From Sphingomonas pseudosanguinis (GTDB taxonomy: Bacteria; Pseudomonadota; Alphaproteobacteria; Sphingomonadales; Sphingomonadaceae), in NCBI RefSeq assembly GCF_014196255.1, contig NZ_JACIDH010000003.1, forward strand, positions 1 to 64,000: 64,000 nt of DNA, read 5' to 3'. The notes under the pieces are model-generated. The model did not search any database, was not told the DNA's origin, and saw only the letters and a list, made by a program, of their open reading frames with translations. Both the position numbers and the translations under genes were made by a program. Positions 63,635 to 64,000 of this stretch are shown here, piece by piece. The first letter of the stretch is position 1, and each line of letters begins with the position of its first letter.

Positions 63635-64000
63635 TCAGCGCGACTTGGGCGCGGCGATCGGCTCCAGCCCACTCGCCTCGATCAGCGGGCGCGCCTCCTT
63701 GCTGGCCAGATAGGCCAGGAAGCCGCGCGCGGCCGCCGCATGGCGGCTGTCCTTGGCGACCATGCCGGCAAAGCGGCTGACCTTCTGGATCTCGGCGGGC
63801 AGCGGGCCGAGATAGTCGACGCCCGGCGTCACCTTCAGCTCGCTGACCTGCTGCATCCCGATATCGGCCTCACCGCGCGCCAACAGCGTGCCGACCAGTT
63901 CCTTGCCCTCGGCCACGACGGTCTTGGCGGCGACCTGATCGGCGATGCCCAGCTTGGGCAGCAGGGTGGCGCGGATATAGACGCCGCTCGCGCCTTGCGA
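63635..64000 (-). CDS. Periplasmic substrate-binding protein, ModA-like (5' end outside the window)
   Basis: Only the C-terminal 121 residues are present; the frame is open to the window edge. The part seen (ADIGMQQVSELKVTPGVDYL, then PLPAEIQKVSRFAGMVAKDS and RGFLAYLASKEARPLIEASG) is the second lobe of a molybdate/sulfate-type binding protein. It is 30 bases before the first hydrolase-fold gene, so it is the first visible gene of the operon running to pcaF. Confidence 0.8.
   Translation of the reverse strand, partial: SQGASGVYIRATLLPKLGIADQVAAKTVVAEGKELVGTLLARGEADIGMQQVSELKVTPGVDYLGPLPAEIQKVSRFAGMVAKDSRHAAAARGFLAYLASKEARPLIEASGLEPIAAPKSR

Noticed and set aside
1..64000. CRISPR array, prophage or defence island
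   Set aside because: No regularly spaced direct repeats of 23 to 47 bases, no cas-like or phage structural genes and no recognisable restriction or toxin-antitoxin genes were seen; the only repeats are dispersed palindromes.

Overview
The window looks like chromosome from a GC-rich alphaproteobacterium of the Sphingomonas group. The support is the codon use, the secreted TonB-dependent receptor next to two GH43 enzymes, the rpmH-rnpA-yidD-yidC-engB block, the secB / Tim44-domain / mltA / smr cluster, and families of short palindromic intergenic repeats. No 16S rRNA is present, so the genus is an inference from gene content.

Layout. 1-283: joined remnants of two insertion sequences (an IS21-type end abutting the last codons of an IS110-type transposase). 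383-5668: an arabinan-type uptake and degradation locus on the minus strand (TonB receptor, two GH43 enzymes), whose two upstream regions share a GTCnGAC operator-like site. 5854-16236: an assimilatory nitrate/nitrite cluster (nasT, nasS, a GyrI-like gene, an ANTAR-type RNA leader with terminator, nitrate transporter, nirB, nirD, nitrate reductase, sirohaem-forming methyltransferase), followed by tRNA-Leu(CAA). 16394-24535: comM and the rpmH/rnpA/yidD/yidC/engB block, a GST, dapE and an Smr protein. 24516-29868: mltA, a Tim44-domain protein, secB, murJ, trpS. 29869-30443: an intergenic region full of repeats. 30444-43969: dnaA, rpsT, mutM, ubiE, ubiB, coaBC, dut, a ThiF/MoeB-type enzyme, galU, wecB, wecC and several small unknowns. 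44049-53842: phosphatase, FKBP, rpsU, cysS, a chemotaxis receptor, an M48 protease, class II DAHP synthase. 53966-57562: tRNA-Glu(CTC), a MocR regulator, a DUF983 protein and a nitrilase. 57617-64000: a tight minus-strand operon with beta-ketoadipate thiolase and CoA-transferase genes, two exported alpha/beta-hydrolase-fold proteins, a porin and a substrate-binding protein cut by the window edge.

How the genes work together. In the nitrate cluster NasS/NasT sense nitrate and probably act on the RNA leader at 8431-8584 to let transcription into the transporter and reductase genes; the methyltransferase makes precorrin-2 for the sirohaem of NirB. In the last operon the porin, binding protein and exported hydrolase-like proteins look like an uptake/processing module feeding a beta-ketoadipate-type thiolytic end.

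Most notable observations: (1) both exported alpha/beta-hydrolase paralogues carry Ala at the nucleophile Ser position; (2) rnpA has no ordinary start codon at its expected place and its frame stays open through the whole of rpmH; (3) a two-hexaloop ANTAR leader upstream of the nitrate transporter; (4) a shared GTCnGAC site at both arabinan-locus promoters; (5) an intergenic palindromic element that supplies the ribosome binding site of the nitrate reductase gene, and a second copy that has another palindromic element nested in it. I found no CRISPR array, prophage or obvious defence system.
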